From NCBI GenBank assembly GCA_017607445.1, contig JAEVHH010000003.1:5394001-5458000 (forward strand): a DNA stretch of 64,000 nucleotides, in the 5' to 3' direction. The stretch is from Histoplasma ohiense. Its lineage: Eukaryota; Ascomycota; Eurotiomycetes; Onygenales; Ajellomycetaceae. Shown one piece after another: positions 10,501 through 19,869 of this stretch. Position numbers and translations under genes: made by a program. A model generated the notes under the pieces. The model was given only the letters and a program-made list of their open reading frames with translations, ran no database searches and was not told the origin of the DNA. The stretch's first letter is position 1. Every line of letters starts with the position of its first letter.

Positions 10501-12002
10501 TCTGGGAATGCTGGCCGGCTCTGCGAGATGGCATCTAACCCATTGACACGGGATCCGTCGTCATATCCCTGTTCTTCCCATTTCTTTAGCCGGCCCGCCA
10601 CATCAGTGGGTGTAAGCAGATGGAAGCCGCCCTGGCTGGAACCACGACGGTCCTCAAGGGGTAATGCAATGATGCACTGTTTCTTTCCCCATTGCACTTT
10701 CTTCCTAGGTCGTTGAAAACCAGGGGTTGACGTCCTGGTCTGTTTGGGGACAACAAGTGGACTGGCAGGGAGAGGGGGATGATTGACACCGCCATTGGCT
10801 TCATTCGGTGGTGGTGGGGGAAGTGGCTTATCAATGGGCGAAATCGGAAGGCTCGAGTCACCAGCTGACGAGGAGCCGTTTGGATGAGGGCTTAGGGAAG
10901 CTTTGGACGAAGCCTCTTTGTCCGACATAGCTGCTGCTGAGGTAGGAGTAGGGGCCAATTCGTGTCCGATATCCCAAAAGTCGGACTGTTTCAAAGTATC
11001 CGTGCTTTTCTTAGGGATGTGTTTCGGCCGGACGAGAGATCGAGGCGGACGGCCGCTGTTCCGAGGAAGAAGCAAGTCTTTGGACTTGTTTCTGCCAAAG
11101 CTGCGCGACGTGGGGGTTTTGAGGAGGTCTTCGTCCTGAGAATCGTCCTCAAGACCAAGCCAACCCTCAGACTGGTCCTCGCTCAGGTGATTTCTGGCAG
11201 TCAGAAATGAACCCGTGCCACTATCCGCTGAGTCGTCACTTAACCAGTTTGTGCGCTCTGTTCGCGGCTGTCCGGACAGATACTGATTGATCCACTCTTC
11301 CGTAAAATCCTTGATAGGATTCCCCTGTCGGCCCCTTGCCGCGCCTCGGCCGATGGAGCCGTAGAAGCGCCCTGAGACGCGCGAGGAGGACGGTTTCACG
11401 GAACCTTTGTGGTTACTACCACTTCTCCTTCTTGAATTAGAATGGGTACTTTTCGTGGACGAAGGGGAATCTTCCTCGCTGTTAGTGTAATTGCTATAAC
11501 CTCCTTCTTCCCGTCGACGATTTCTCAGAAAAGACGAGGGATATCGCTTGGGACTCGGAGTCGCATACGGTGAGCCCCAGACCGTAGTGTAGTAAACGCT
11601 GCTATCAGTTTTCCTGTGTTCCGGAGATGAGGAGAGGGAATCAGATTCAGCGTGGTACTTGGGTAACGATGGAAGAGAGACCAAACTGCTGGCGGCACCG
11701 TAGTTGCTAGGAGCCGGGGAGGGGATTCGGGACGGCGGCAATCCGAGCGAGGGAGCAGCCTGGAGGCCTGAAGCCCCTGGAGTCACTGAGCGCCTCAGAG
11801 ATGGTATTGTCGCGATAGGAAGGTCTCCGACTGGGGTTGTCTGGCTCTGTCCGTTAACAGCTGTTAAACGGAAGACAGGGTTGGTCGAATCCGCGGACAG
11901 ATCTAAGCCTGGAGAACGAAGGAGATGACAGGTAGAGATTAGCCCAGTTTCGATGCGGGAGGGAAGGCATAGGTTAACTTCATCCCATTGTAAAAATGTA
12001 GA
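4542..12002 (-). CDS. Giant low-complexity and coiled-coil protein (main exon, first exon unresolved)
   Basis: One 7,461-nt exon encodes 2,486 residues. There is no ATG at its 5' end. The frame stays coding-like past a GTG at 11786 up to a pyrimidine-rich acceptor (CCCCCCTCTAG) at 12003, so a short upstream exon must supply the start. One candidate is an ATG near 12190 with a GTGACG donor. Order, numbered from the exon start: a hydrophilic N-terminus with a compact motif (LQWDEVNLCLP, about 4-14); Ser/Pro-rich disorder; a conserved-looking block at about 435-550 (KKVQWGKKQCIIALP to EWEAYVNFLKEEK); a Gln/His tract near 730; Ser/Asn/Phe-rich sequence to about 1050; a proline run near 1635; a long coiled coil at about 1700-2230; a disordered tail. 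Similar fungal proteins are sometimes named myosin II heavy chain-like, but no motor P-loop is visible. A structural or polarity scaffold role is inferred. Confidence 0.85.
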   Translation of the reverse strand, partial: STFLQWDEVNLCLPSRIETGLISTCHLLRSPGLDLSADSTNPVFRLTAVNGQSQTTPVGDLPIATIPSLRRSVTPGASGLQAAPSLGLPPSRIPSPAPSNYGAASSLVSLPSLPKYHAESDSLSSSPEHRKTDSSVYYTTVWGSPYATPSPKRYPSSFLRNRRREEGGYSNYTNSEEDSPSSTKSTHSNSRRRSGSNHKGSVKPSSSRVSGRFYGSIGRGAARGRQGNPIKDFTEEWINQYLSGQPRTERTNWLSDDSADSGTGSFLTARNHLSEDQSEGWLGLEDDSQDEDLLKTPTSRSFGRNKSKDLLLPRNSGRPPRSLVRPKHIPKKSTDTLKQSDFWDIGHELAPTPTSAAAMSDKEASSKASLSPHPNGSSSAGDSSLPISPIDKPLPPPPPNEANGGVNHPPLPASPLVVPKQTRTSTPGFQRPRKKVQWGKKQCIIALPLEDRRGSSQGGFHLLTPTDVAGRLKKWEEQGYDDGSRVNGLDAISQSRPAFPDPHESQREWRENKYTISFPDQSEWEAYVNFLKEEKLRALGVFLDSDPPASATGISPGGSLPMSQASSQFPNTKLPFSPPIPTSSAASNPFGLPTNAFSAPLNQATLAASTPGAFASPATSPFGLPSSSSFPAQPGLIGTDHSFTQGFPFIPFQPTPPAQSALASPNFFVGHQGVVSPAGSAANNLSNINNINSMLPPISPLASDDAKQIHLQFPNTAGLLSQLQGPLPILSQQQQQHHQQPQQQENRQRQHEEDPSQLVAPRSNTETPADSDATNSPSSSPEIAHPTPRGHRHNVSETLQKGVEQAEYHLEDVIRRQLEEEDKNEHDCEPTDDLMKSRWAVADEPVSNLSNVPTKVLPQQLLFGEQNDDGEGEGDLPLDASDINTNPSLSGSFHGQFGDQTSTTSFKPRHRSRTSASTLNVEAREFDPSGSFESNTFSFTGSSFQPPQQHPPHYPSSNTNNSFQPSHSIFSPRVSQHSATSSSAFNVTAPSFAPLGGSNTNTTPSISSNTNFNFSTASFNIDAPVFNPGRSFASDSTADVPSKTAVSGSDGTHATAGFTGGKIFGDFDMSSVIIKPAKLSKAIPIIRPDDISMNNTNVNNKKKKPAEAAGTVGPLGREKRARREGSDGDKEVEFALSSHSPVGGNGDMVPLNDIVVPAGGKENSNAVSGLVTGEPEVDQNIGTDSKDIYPAAPTTADTTTTVESVTPVSNDTSVSQTAEWRPFEFKNKFEAAAFNDAFPSGPGVHGLQNLSDSKGQNRVEPANEDPAAVTMERAEISVDEQISKSVGNGGVDSSSKAPPPVLKPTVEAFEFKPAAPVVTPVPALVKQMQPSSGPKNNVGLEGSRYAVSTPPSSPPPAKYLASTISQLSPMVDNLRALEEEEEETLPLSEVMTEDAEHDSLNEDEIDAVMKQLNDDNADLGIERFNTPQPPNQDIFAGQSTQPQLVPSYTVRSNAPSPSIKGSDRAFRNLPRIHSDLDGKSQHLLSPNRSALSGGSQSPVRHLNNPEIEHVSDWDDAVSVGEDAKLRQRSLFFDRHVNEIVGRILENRLDPLEQTLGIIQQSLDVLASRSVSQRRSISAEVVEHSDADDEDEEEDDTFMKYRSRSPLNRRDRRVDKIKQAVAEALASQVPRIETIPPPPPPPVPALAPLVDLSEIQTALAEIKTLAMSKPTEPAPEPLTDIRQVIIDAISEHPRLNAPVESVSQIDNMEALKFQVEGMQAMLRVAEERAEKEYQTRKDAQDSLAQCQRLLRIAEEDAAQHRESALKAEETLKDLRERRLPETERIERQAKLLQEQQESLQLTLSELSMKNITLEETLDEYRVSADHWKSQVEHVKSENKDLKLTINHMKRQIEDSMAARQGLRKKFERLQEDMSSASGNFAFYESSWRKKEEDLIAKNTALRASYEREVKLREKLEMEIGDLQQQEKEATKLRFIFGQSQQENARLEELLMTLRQENHDLQNKAARFEREFNEARESSHAEIKRTRKSMEADLDAANNQVNYVRAELESQINSLQNQLDGVRLDADTAKARHELQLEEATDAKRLALTESAESKENALQEQRLLHERGLNDLRERHARALHNASEDRQRGESHLMELLALRDEKIEHLEDKLVLVEEKLMIAKSAARAAAQAAKNAKTTSTLPPSQPTSPSMTFRRGSEIPEKISPQALRESIMVLQDQLQQREGRIEELEQELAVIDRDAPAKVKERETEINWLRELLGVRLDDLQDIINTLSQPSFNQQAVRDAAIRLKANMQMEQQEKERAMSGGNGNGSQQFPSLSTLSNLAASPRSLPLAAAAAWGNWRKARENSVISNPSPANTKMAKTATANANDHRTPSKSSNNSPPSFLSGLLTPPSSNVRQSSATYSAPPGPMPMCTGSRRTYSESRPLRHYNNIDNSGGRSGPRRLSARRGEKLPQELELELELEMEPPTTPPLLRQSSYDQDAQARNYHGYGSYGDDGDSVIGGIISSQDEGRVGGGDAPFGPSI

Positions 12003-13859
12003 CTAGAGGGGGGAGTTTCTGTGTGCAGAGGAAGCGGATTGGATATGTTTCGTTTCTTTTTCTATTTTATTTCAAGGAAACCAAGGACAAAAAAAAAAAA
12101 AAAAAAAATCACGTCACGTACTTTCCGTGTCGTCTGTGGCAGCAAGCACCCGCTTGCTGCTCTGAATATACCCCGGAATCTTGAAGCATGGAAATCAAAC
12201 AATGCGGATGGGAGGGGAGAATAAAATACAGACGCAGGCCCGGTGGTGTTGGTGTCTGGAGGGTGTTCCTGTTCAACCTGAGAAAAAAGCCAACGTTGCA
12301 AAGGGGAGGACTGGCAGTTGAGGGCTGAGTGGGCAGGCTATTTATTGGTTCTTTTTTTCTCTTTCGTTTTTCTCCTCCCTCTAGCTCTTTTGTCCTGGTT
12401 TATTTCTTTTCTCCCTAGGCGAACACGTTGACAGGATTGACGCGACAAGCGGTGGACGGGGGTTGGGCAGCGAATTCGGGGGGGCTTCGGACAACGTGCC
12501 CGAAGATAAGAATATTTATAAAAAAACCAAAAGCCAAACCAAACCAGATAACAAGAGGAGATAAGAATATATAAGAAGAAGAAGAACGAAGAAGCGGAAG
12601 AAGAGGAACACGACAAACAACGACGACGACGAGGACGAGGGATGGCGAGAGGTGACAGCTACCCGAAGTAGTAAAGGAGAAGTAAACAAGACGGGTAGAC
12701 AGGCGATGGAACCATGGCGCTGAACCCGCTCGACACTCTAAATTCTGGTTGCCACCCGTCGTCCCTGAATCCGGAATATGGAGGTAAACGGGAGCCAAAA
12801 TAATCACGGGTGTTAGAGAGAAGCAAGATTTATATAGCAAGACTTCCAACACAAACAAGCCAACTGGCGCTCCGTCTTCCCCTTTACATTTTTGTGTCCC
12901 TCGTTCCCCCTTTATCCCCAAGAAGGGAATGGGCGCGGTGCAAGCGAGATTATTCGTATTGGTAATTACCAGGATTACGCGCCAGATCCGACGATTTGAG
13001 GGCGTGGGATACCACCCTCTTACGGTATAGGATACAATAGCCTCCGTCAGTGTATGTATGTATGTATATATTTAACGTCTCAGAGGGACGCGGGCAGCGC
13101 CCGCGTTCCAGAAGCCTCCCGAAGGGCATGGAGACGTGCTAAGCTGGAGGGATTTCTATGTACAGTACATATTCGAAACTTAGAAACAGAATCCAGATGG
13201 CGACTCTTGAAAGAACTCAGCTCATTGAGCTGTGCATCCACTTCTGACCCGACGTATGGCCATTCATGGTGGGCCTCCGTCAGTGGAGGAATGCAGAGGA
13301 ACAAAAAGTCACTCTGCGTTGGCCTGCGCATTGTAAGTTAGCTAACTATTCTTCTTCTTCTCAACGCGACTGCCCGCAAAATAATTGTTTTAACCTTGTT
13401 CTTCGCTGTTGGCCTACTCTGGATAGATAATTTACAAAGAAAGAAGAAGAGAAGATAGTTCCATTACTCAAAGTGGGTAATATGGCGTGTATAAGAACGC
13501 CTGTGGGTATCACAACACATCTCCAAGCACTTGGAGACATACACAGCCGAACACGAGAACGAGCAAATGAGTAATTGCGAGGAAAAAATACCATACACCA
13601 GTAATAATAGTCAAGATAAGCAGAGGTAAATGGCAAAAAGAAGCAAAAAATTGTTGCCTGGTGTACGTGGTATCTATCGATCTATGGTATCCACATATAC
13701 CCCGAACGGAGCATATACATATATCCCAACAAAACATCTGTGAGTAACAAAAGGAAAAACAGGTATAAACACAAACACGGCAAAATTGAAAAGAGAGGAC
13801 AAGACCCCACCCACAACTACCTGCTACATGTGTCCTCTCACTCCTTTTCCTATCCATCC
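12003..13859. other. 5' region of the giant gene and intergenic DNA
   Basis: On the minus strand this holds the presumed first intron, first exon and 5' UTR of the gene ending at 4542. Features are a 20-nt poly-A run on the + strand at 12089-12108 (poly-T in the sense direction) and long CT-rich stretches. Candidate ATGs lie near 12190 and 12715. Beyond about 12930 there is only non-coding sequence, including a TGTACAGTACAT copy at 13159-13170. Confidence 0.5.
13158..13170. repeat. Dispersed palindromic motif ATGTACAGTACAT
   Basis: ATGTACAGTACAT is a perfect palindrome around its central G. It contains the exact 12-mer also present at 2579-2590 and lies in intergenic DNA. Confidence 0.6.
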
Positions 13860-15122
13860 CTAACACTGGACCTGATACTTCGCCTTCCGATCCGCCGTGT
13901 ACATGCCCCAATGCTTCTCGCTCGCGGCTTTGCCATTATCACCCACGCTATCCGGCTTCCACGGTTCATCGAACGCCTCGAAGAAGAACACGTCCACGTT
14001 CCACGCGAGTAGGGCGCAGACGCCCTTGTCGTGGAAGGTCTTCGCGTTATTCGTGCCGGCTTTGGCGTTGCCATAGTTGGAGCCGCCGTCTGTTTGGTTT
14101 GGTTAGTGTATTGAATGGCTTTCTGGATTATAGATGAAATCTATCTTCATTCGGGGGGTTCAAAGGAGGAGCAAAGGAGCTCGTACCGGTTGGCCAGCCG
14201 GTTTCGCCGGTGGCGATGTAGATATCCTTTGCGCGGGAGCCGGCAACCTTCTGGATGTGGGCCATGGCGCGGGCCATGTCGTCGAAGAGTGTGGCTGTTG
14301 CATTACCGACTTCCTGGGCCTGCCAGAAGGCGAAAGCGTTGACGAGCCTGTAAGAGGAGGGGAAAAGCAGACACAAGTTAGCTCGTCCGTTTCACATTGT
14401 GTGACTGGCTGGCTTGTCGGACAGGGCCAAGAGGATATGAGGAGAATGGAAGGAGGACAGACAGGTAATCCACGCCGCCATGGATAAGAGCATCAGCGGT
14501 GCCATCATCATATTTATTCCAGCTGTCTGCAGTACCCACGCGTACACCGGGAATTTGTTTCTTAACATCATTGATTTTCGCCAGGAGTTCTGGGCCAGTG
14601 AAGTTGCCGCGATAGAGCGTCTCGGATCCAACTGTGATAGCAGAGATAACGTCTTCATTTCCCTTGACCGCCTTCTTCAGAATCGCAGTATCAGCTTTGA
14701 AGGAGGTTTCCACATCGGGCCTATATAAAACAAGTGTTAATTTTTGTTACTATGATTATGACATTTACTTATCTAATTGTCCAGACGGGGGAGAGGGACG
14801 AACAGATGAAAAATAAATGGAAAATAAATATATATAATGTATAAGGTGGCAAGGAGACATACCAAATCCCAAGAACAACCTTGAAGCCCTTCGCTTTCGC
14901 AGCAGGAATGATAGTCAGGGCGTTATCGCAGTCGCTCGCGGAATACGTCCGGACTAGCCGCGTATGGGCATTGAGGACGTCGAAGTCGTCCTCGAAATCC
15001 TTCTGCGTCTTGCAGCTTCCATCGGCGTTCTTGACGCCCATGGCAAAGCCGAAGGTGCCAGCGGCGGAGACCACGGCCGGACTCACTGCTAGGGCGAGCG
15101 GGAGGAGGTTAGAGAGACGCAT
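13860..15122 (-). CDS. BGL2: GH17 beta-1,3-glucanase / glucanosyltransferase (Bgl2/Bgt1 type), secreted
   Basis: Four exons: 15122-14863, 14720-14463, 14347-14187 and 14089-13860, giving 302 residues. All three introns have GT..AG ends, and joining them restores the GH17 fold without a stop. Residues 1-20 are a signal peptide ending in VVSA before AGTFGFAMG. The acid/base Glu is E120 in TVGSETLYRGN and the nucleophile is E221 in ATGETGWPTD. A late FEAFDEPWKP motif is also present. The protein ends in KYQVQC with no Ser/Thr-rich tail or GPI signal, matching the short soluble Bgl2/Bgt1 branch rather than Scw or Eng types. Members cleave and re-ligate beta-1,3-glucan in the cell wall, sometimes introducing beta-1,6 branches. 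Whether this one is mainly a hydrolase or a transferase cannot be read from sequence. Confidence 0.93.
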
Positions 15123-16606
15123 TGTTTATGCCGTATGAGAATAGAAGCGAAGGACGATATTTTGAACGGAGTTCTAATGAAGGTGTGGGATTTCCTTTCT
15201 CTATTTCCTTGTTTTTGTAGTATTCTTTTGCTGTTAAATAAAGGATCGTTTGATGTTTCAAAGAAGGGAAGGGGGAAAAAATAAGGGAACGAAAGGGAAT
15301 GAAAAGAAATCGCAGGAAGGAAAAAAGAAAAAGAAAAAGAGAACTGAAAACTTATTGAATGAACGGATAGGCCAAAGGACAAAACCAACGAAAACGAGAG
15401 TGGGAAGTTAATTGCGAAGCCAGTGGGAAAGGAGAGTTGGGTTTTGAGAGAGGGAAGAGAGTGAGAAGAGCAGCAGCAGAGAGTAGAGCCTCCTGAGGAG
15501 TAACTAACTAACTACTATGGGGACTGGCAGTGGCAACGATGCGGGAGTTGGTGGTCTGTCCCCACACAATTTCCATGGGTCGCGGACCGCAATCGGTGGA
15601 TGTCGATGGGGCCTGCCCTCAGGTTCCAGGCGCCCGGATCGATCAGGGTCAGCCCAGCAGCCAGCGGAACCACCAAACAGCACACTCCTCATCACCCGTT
15701 GGACCGTGGGTGCTTCAAAAGATTCGTTACGTTGTACGGATGTCCACTCAAAATTATGATTGCCCCATCGTCACAGACATGTGTATAGGGAGGCAATTCT
15801 TCACGATAACGTTACCTAACCCCCTACCCTAGGCTCTGGCCCGGGTTTCACTTAACTCGTTAAGCGTTGCTTGTTTGCTCCCAAGCGGCTGGCGGCTGGC
15901 GACCACGGGAGAATTTCAGGGGGCCAGAAAAAACCAATCTTGGCCCTCTTTCCGCGAAAACCCTAGGCTTCTACTCAGAGCGGCAGCGTGCGTGGCGTTG
16001 TGCAAAGTGGAGCGACAAAAAATTTTAAGTTAGGGGATACCGGTAAATTTTCGGCTTTATGGTGAGTATGGGAACTGGAGATCTGACTGGACAGTGCATT
16101 TACTACTGTTGGAATGAATTTATACATAATATAAACTGGAACTCTTGAGGATTTGGGGGAAACGACTCTGATCAACTTGAGTAACTAACAAATGCACGTC
16201 ACTACTTAATGCTTAATGAATCCCTCAACCCTGTGCCCAGTTTTGAAAGAGAAAGAATTTAGAACTGTTCAGAATCATGATATTCATTCCTCACCTCACC
16301 CATCCCTCACTCTATCACCCAATACTTGTCCCAGGTCGGTTTTATTGCCCCTTCTCTCCTACAGTTAATAGTAACCTACGTACAGTAAAGATGATCATGG
16401 TCTTTCATGTTATGGTATGTTTGTAGGAAGTCCCTCCCTATGAATGTATGTACTGTACGTATGTAGCATTAAACAAAGAAGCAGATTAAAAAAAAAAAAA
16501 AAAAAAAAAAAAAGATAAAAAATAACAAGCGAGCGGATTCAGACCCAAACCGAACAACTCACATATTTTAAAAAGAGGACGAAGAGGAAGAGGAAATATA
16601 TAAACA
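15123..16606. other. Promoter side of the GH17 gene and intergenic DNA
   Basis: The first 300 nt upstream of the GH17 start are CT-rich in the sense direction and probably form its promoter or 5' UTR. No other gene is supportable. An ATG/TAC-rich block at 16446-16463 contains GTACTGTAC. A 26-nt poly-A run at about 16488-16513 abuts the 3' end of the next minus-strand gene. Confidence 0.5.
16446..16463. repeat. Dispersed GTACTGTAC motif in a TATG-rich block
   Basis: The sequence GTATGTACTGTACGTATG contains the GTAC-TGTAC core of the dispersed palindrome family. It lies in the 3' flank of a minus-strand gene. Confidence 0.5.
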
Positions 16607-17773
16607 CTATCCCCGCTGCACATACTCCCTCGCCTCCTGCGGCGTAAGTCGCTTCCCCGTCTTATCATAGAACCGCGAACTAATCCGCAGCCATTTCTCC
16701 TCATCATACTGCGCCGCCAGCCTATTGAGGAGCAATATCTCCTCGAGGCTGAAATTCTCGTCAACGTAGAGGATTTTCTTCTTGTGGGGAGTTCGTGTGT
16801 AGGTGGACGTGTAGTTGTCGGCAACCTATCAATCAAACGTCAATGAAGAAAGGAGAAGTTGCTTTGGTTTCAAATATAGTAGATGGGATATTCAATACGG
16901 AACGAATGCTCTTTCTTATTAGCAGAAGAGACGGGGAGGAAAGGGGAATATGAGGTGACATGACGTTTTATCACCTACCTTGCCGGCCATGATCAGCGGA
17001 TCGGAGAATGAAACTCGCCGCTCGTGCCTCCTGTTCGTGTCTGTCTGCTGCTGCTGCTGCGATCTTAAGCTAGCCTCGCCCTGTGCGCTGGTATGTGCTC
17101 GTGGGATCTTATGTTCCACTGCCGGCCGAATTATCCCCCACCGAGTCTTAAGTGACTGAACGGGTCTACCCATGGACGTTGATATCGCTTTCCAGCTCAT
17201 ATCCTCCGCCTTTAATCGCCGCAGCGTATCATCATCATCTGTTGTCCATCCCTGTTGTGGCTGTTGTGACTGTGGTTGTGGCTGTGGCTGCTGTTGTTGA
17301 AGAGTTGGACTGATGCTCGCATTATTCGCGCTGGAACCGCCACCAGTGCTCGCCGGATTTGTTTGCACCTGATCAACCGATGTTTGGGGAACGGGTTGGT
17401 ATTGTAGAGCAGACTGGGTTCCGTTCGCCTGGTTGGCATCTTTGGACGGAACAGGGACGTAGACGAGCGGAGGGTAACCCGGGGGCAGGCTGGGAGGGGA
17501 TCCATTGCGGAAATTGACTGGGTATCCCCTAATTGTTGTGGAGCGAGCAGCTAGGTCCGCTGTTGCTTTCTTGCTCCTGGCTGATGCTGCGGCTTTCTGG
17601 AGTTCTGGCTGTTAGAAAAGGAGGATATTTGAACACCCAGGCATTGCTGTCTAAACTATTTTTCCTACCTTGTAGGCTGCCGCAGCCATCTCCTCCTGGA
17701 TCGTCTTGGTGCTCTTGAAGACATCGGCAAAAGACAACTTCAACCCTCCTCTGCCATCGGTATATGCAGGCAT
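16607..17773 (-). CDS. SANT/Myb-like domain protein, function unknown
   Basis: Three exons: 17773-17669, 17608-16979 and 16825-16607. All junctions are phase 0 with GTAGG-type donors, giving 317 residues. The start ATG at 17773 opens MPAYTDGRGGLKLSFADVF. A Pro-rich middle (residues 70-130) and a Gln/Pro tract (TLQQQQPQPQPQ) precede a SANT-like helix-turn-helix at about 150-195, marked by DDDTLRRLKAEDMSWKAIS and SLKTRWGIIRP. A second acidic helical segment follows in exon 3 (FSLEEILLLNRLAAQYDEEKW), again of SANT flavour. The nuclear basic patch NRRHERRVSFSD lies between them. Probably a nuclear or chromatin-associated protein, but this is inference. I do not recognise a named orthologue. Confidence 0.8.
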
Positions 17774-18851
17774 GTTGTTTCTGTTTATTTTGTCTGTCGT
17801 TCACTCCTCAAGCCCTGGCACTTTTCAAAACCACTGATGAGTTACAGACAGTGAGGATGGGTTGGAGCATTTGGTATAAGTTATGTATAAACGTGCGAGT
17901 GTGTGTGGGAGAGGTACCATGAGTTTTTTCACAATGAAGAGGAAAACAGGAAGTCACCCAACAACAGAGATCCTCCTCACAGAGCCAGCCAGGCTGGGTG
18001 AGTTTCTTTCCAGAAATTAACCTTGAAATATATATTTTTTTCCTAGTTTAGAACTCCACTAAACAAAAGATAGCTGGGGAGCCATAGAATGAGAAAAAGA
18101 AATATAGGTATAATACAAGAGAGGATCTCTTCGTAGACAATATCAAATCACCATTTATATTCTGTCACAGGAATATAAGACAGTTTTTTTAGAGAATTGC
18201 AAGTGTAAGTGTCAATAGAAGTTGGAGAGAGCATAAGCAAGCACAACCTAGAAATGCCTGGATGATTGCTTGTCAATGCCAATGGCACACACATTCACCT
18301 GCTGTTGTCTGTTAGGAATCTCTGCATGACTGCCTCGTTCTGGCAGAATAAAGGCCATCTGAGCAATCGGAGCCATATAACAGCAGCCAGCTCGTCCCAC
18401 ATCCCACAATCCGCCCACCCATCCCACTACTCAGTAAGAACCCATTACGGAATCCCCTCTGGCTGACAGGTCGAACGGTACGTGAAGCCGCAAGAAGTGA
18501 TGAGTTGTCCACAGATAGTTGGACTTGGGCTGCTGGGTCGTGCATGATGAGCTGGTGTGAGTTTGGTCAACATGTTAAGCCAAGCTGACTACGGTGGGTC
18601 AAAGAGACCAATTATGCATCTCCACCTCAGGCCCAATCAACGAACGGCAAAGGCTAAAAGCAGCCAGATTTCAAGCTATTCACGACCTCGACGAGCACAT
18701 TATACCCAACACATATGCTTGCAACGCTCTCCAGCGTATTTGATTTTCTAGAAGACCCAGTAGCGTATCTCCCGGCGGATTCTGCCTCGTCCTCCCGAAA
18801 ACCCAATTGAACCCAGCTCCAACACGCCGGGTCCCGGAACGAGGACACACC
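17774..18851. other. Intergenic region between divergent genes
   Basis: This is a shared upstream region of the SANT-like gene (-) and EMP24 (+). No open frame with supporting motifs was found. The last 100 nt before 18852 are C-rich and likely hold the EMP24 promoter. Confidence 0.5.
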
Positions 18852-19869
18852 ATGCGATTCTCTGCGGCCACGGTGCTGGTCTCGTTGCTGGGATGGATAG
18901 GGGTCGCATCTTCACATAACATCCTCCTCCGGGCCCACTCAAGAGAGTGCTTCCACGAGGACCTGCACAAGGATGACCGCATGACCGTCACCTTCCAAAC
19001 CGGCGACAGGGAGTTTGGAGGCAGCGGGAACCTCGACGTCAGCTTCTGGGTACGTCGAACATGATCACGCTACACTCCCCTCCACCCACGCACCCACCCA
19101 CGCACCCACGCACACATCATTTGCCAATCTACCCATTTTCACCATCACTGTCACCGCCATCGCCCCGATAGATAGTTGAAACAAAACAAAAATCTAACCG
19201 CAAAGCAATAATAGGTCCAGGATCCCTCCGGCAACCGGCAGTACACCAAATACTCCTCCTCGGACGAATACTCCTTCACAGCATCCCTTGACGGCAAATA
19301 CATCTACTGCTTCGGCAACGAGGCCTGGTCGTCGAATAGCAAAGAGGTCTCTTTCAACGTCTACGGAGTCGTCTACGTTCCTGAATCGGAAGCGCCCACC
19401 GATCCTCTAGAAGCTGAAGGTTAGATTTGCTATATCTCTCACCACGATCACTCACTTTTATCTACTTATATATATAAACTTCTTCACAATTGCTTTTCTT
19501 GGAAGAAATATATCTCCTAACATACTTCGTTTTGCTCTTTATCAGTCCGCCGTCTCTCCGAGGAACTATCACAGGTCAAAGATGAGCAGTCCTACATTAT
19601 TGTTCGGGAACGCACGCACCGCAACACTGCCGAGAGCACCAATGCTAGAGTCAAATGGTGGAGTATTTTCCAGCTGTGTATAATCATTGGCGAGGGCATT
19701 TTCCAGGTCTGGTGGTTGAAGCGATTCTTTGAGGTTAGTGGCTTCGTCAGTTCGTTTGTTTTTGCGGCTGCTGTTGTTTAACATTGTCCCGTGCCCTTTT
19801 GTTAAAAGAACATATTTACCTTACTGACTGTATTTTTCTGCTTTGTTATAGGTTAAACGCGTTGTCTGA
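18852..19869 (+). CDS. EMP24: p24-family cargo receptor Emp24 (TMED2 type)
   Basis: Four exons: 18852-19049, 19215-19419, 19546-19733 and 19852-19869, giving 202 residues. Signal peptide 1-21 (cut before HNILLRAH); GOLD domain with the conserved Cys pair C33 and C98 (RECFHEDL, KYIYCFGNE); a coiled-coil neck (LSEELSQVKDEQ); one membrane span (FQLCIIIGEGIFQVWWL); and a cytoplasmic tail KRFFEVKRVV. The FF pair binds COPII and the basic motif binds COPI. This tail closely matches human TMED2 (p24 beta), which supports Emp24 rather than Erv25 or Erp proteins. It acts in ER-Golgi transport, notably of GPI-anchored proteins. The last exon codes only VKRVV plus the stop. Intron 1 contains a CACCCACG-type tandem stretch (19083-19112). 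Confidence 0.95.
19083..19112 (+). repeat. CACCCACG-type tandem repeat in EMP24 intron 1
   Basis: The stretch has several imperfect CACCCACG/CACC units in a row within the first intron of EMP24. It is a simple repeat with no apparent function. Confidence 0.6.

Noticed and set aside
4757..11928. Many frames of 60-200 codons antisense to or overlapping the giant gene
   Set aside because: They are shadows of its biased codon content. The coiled-coil frame is continuous and has low-complexity and conserved islands as expected.
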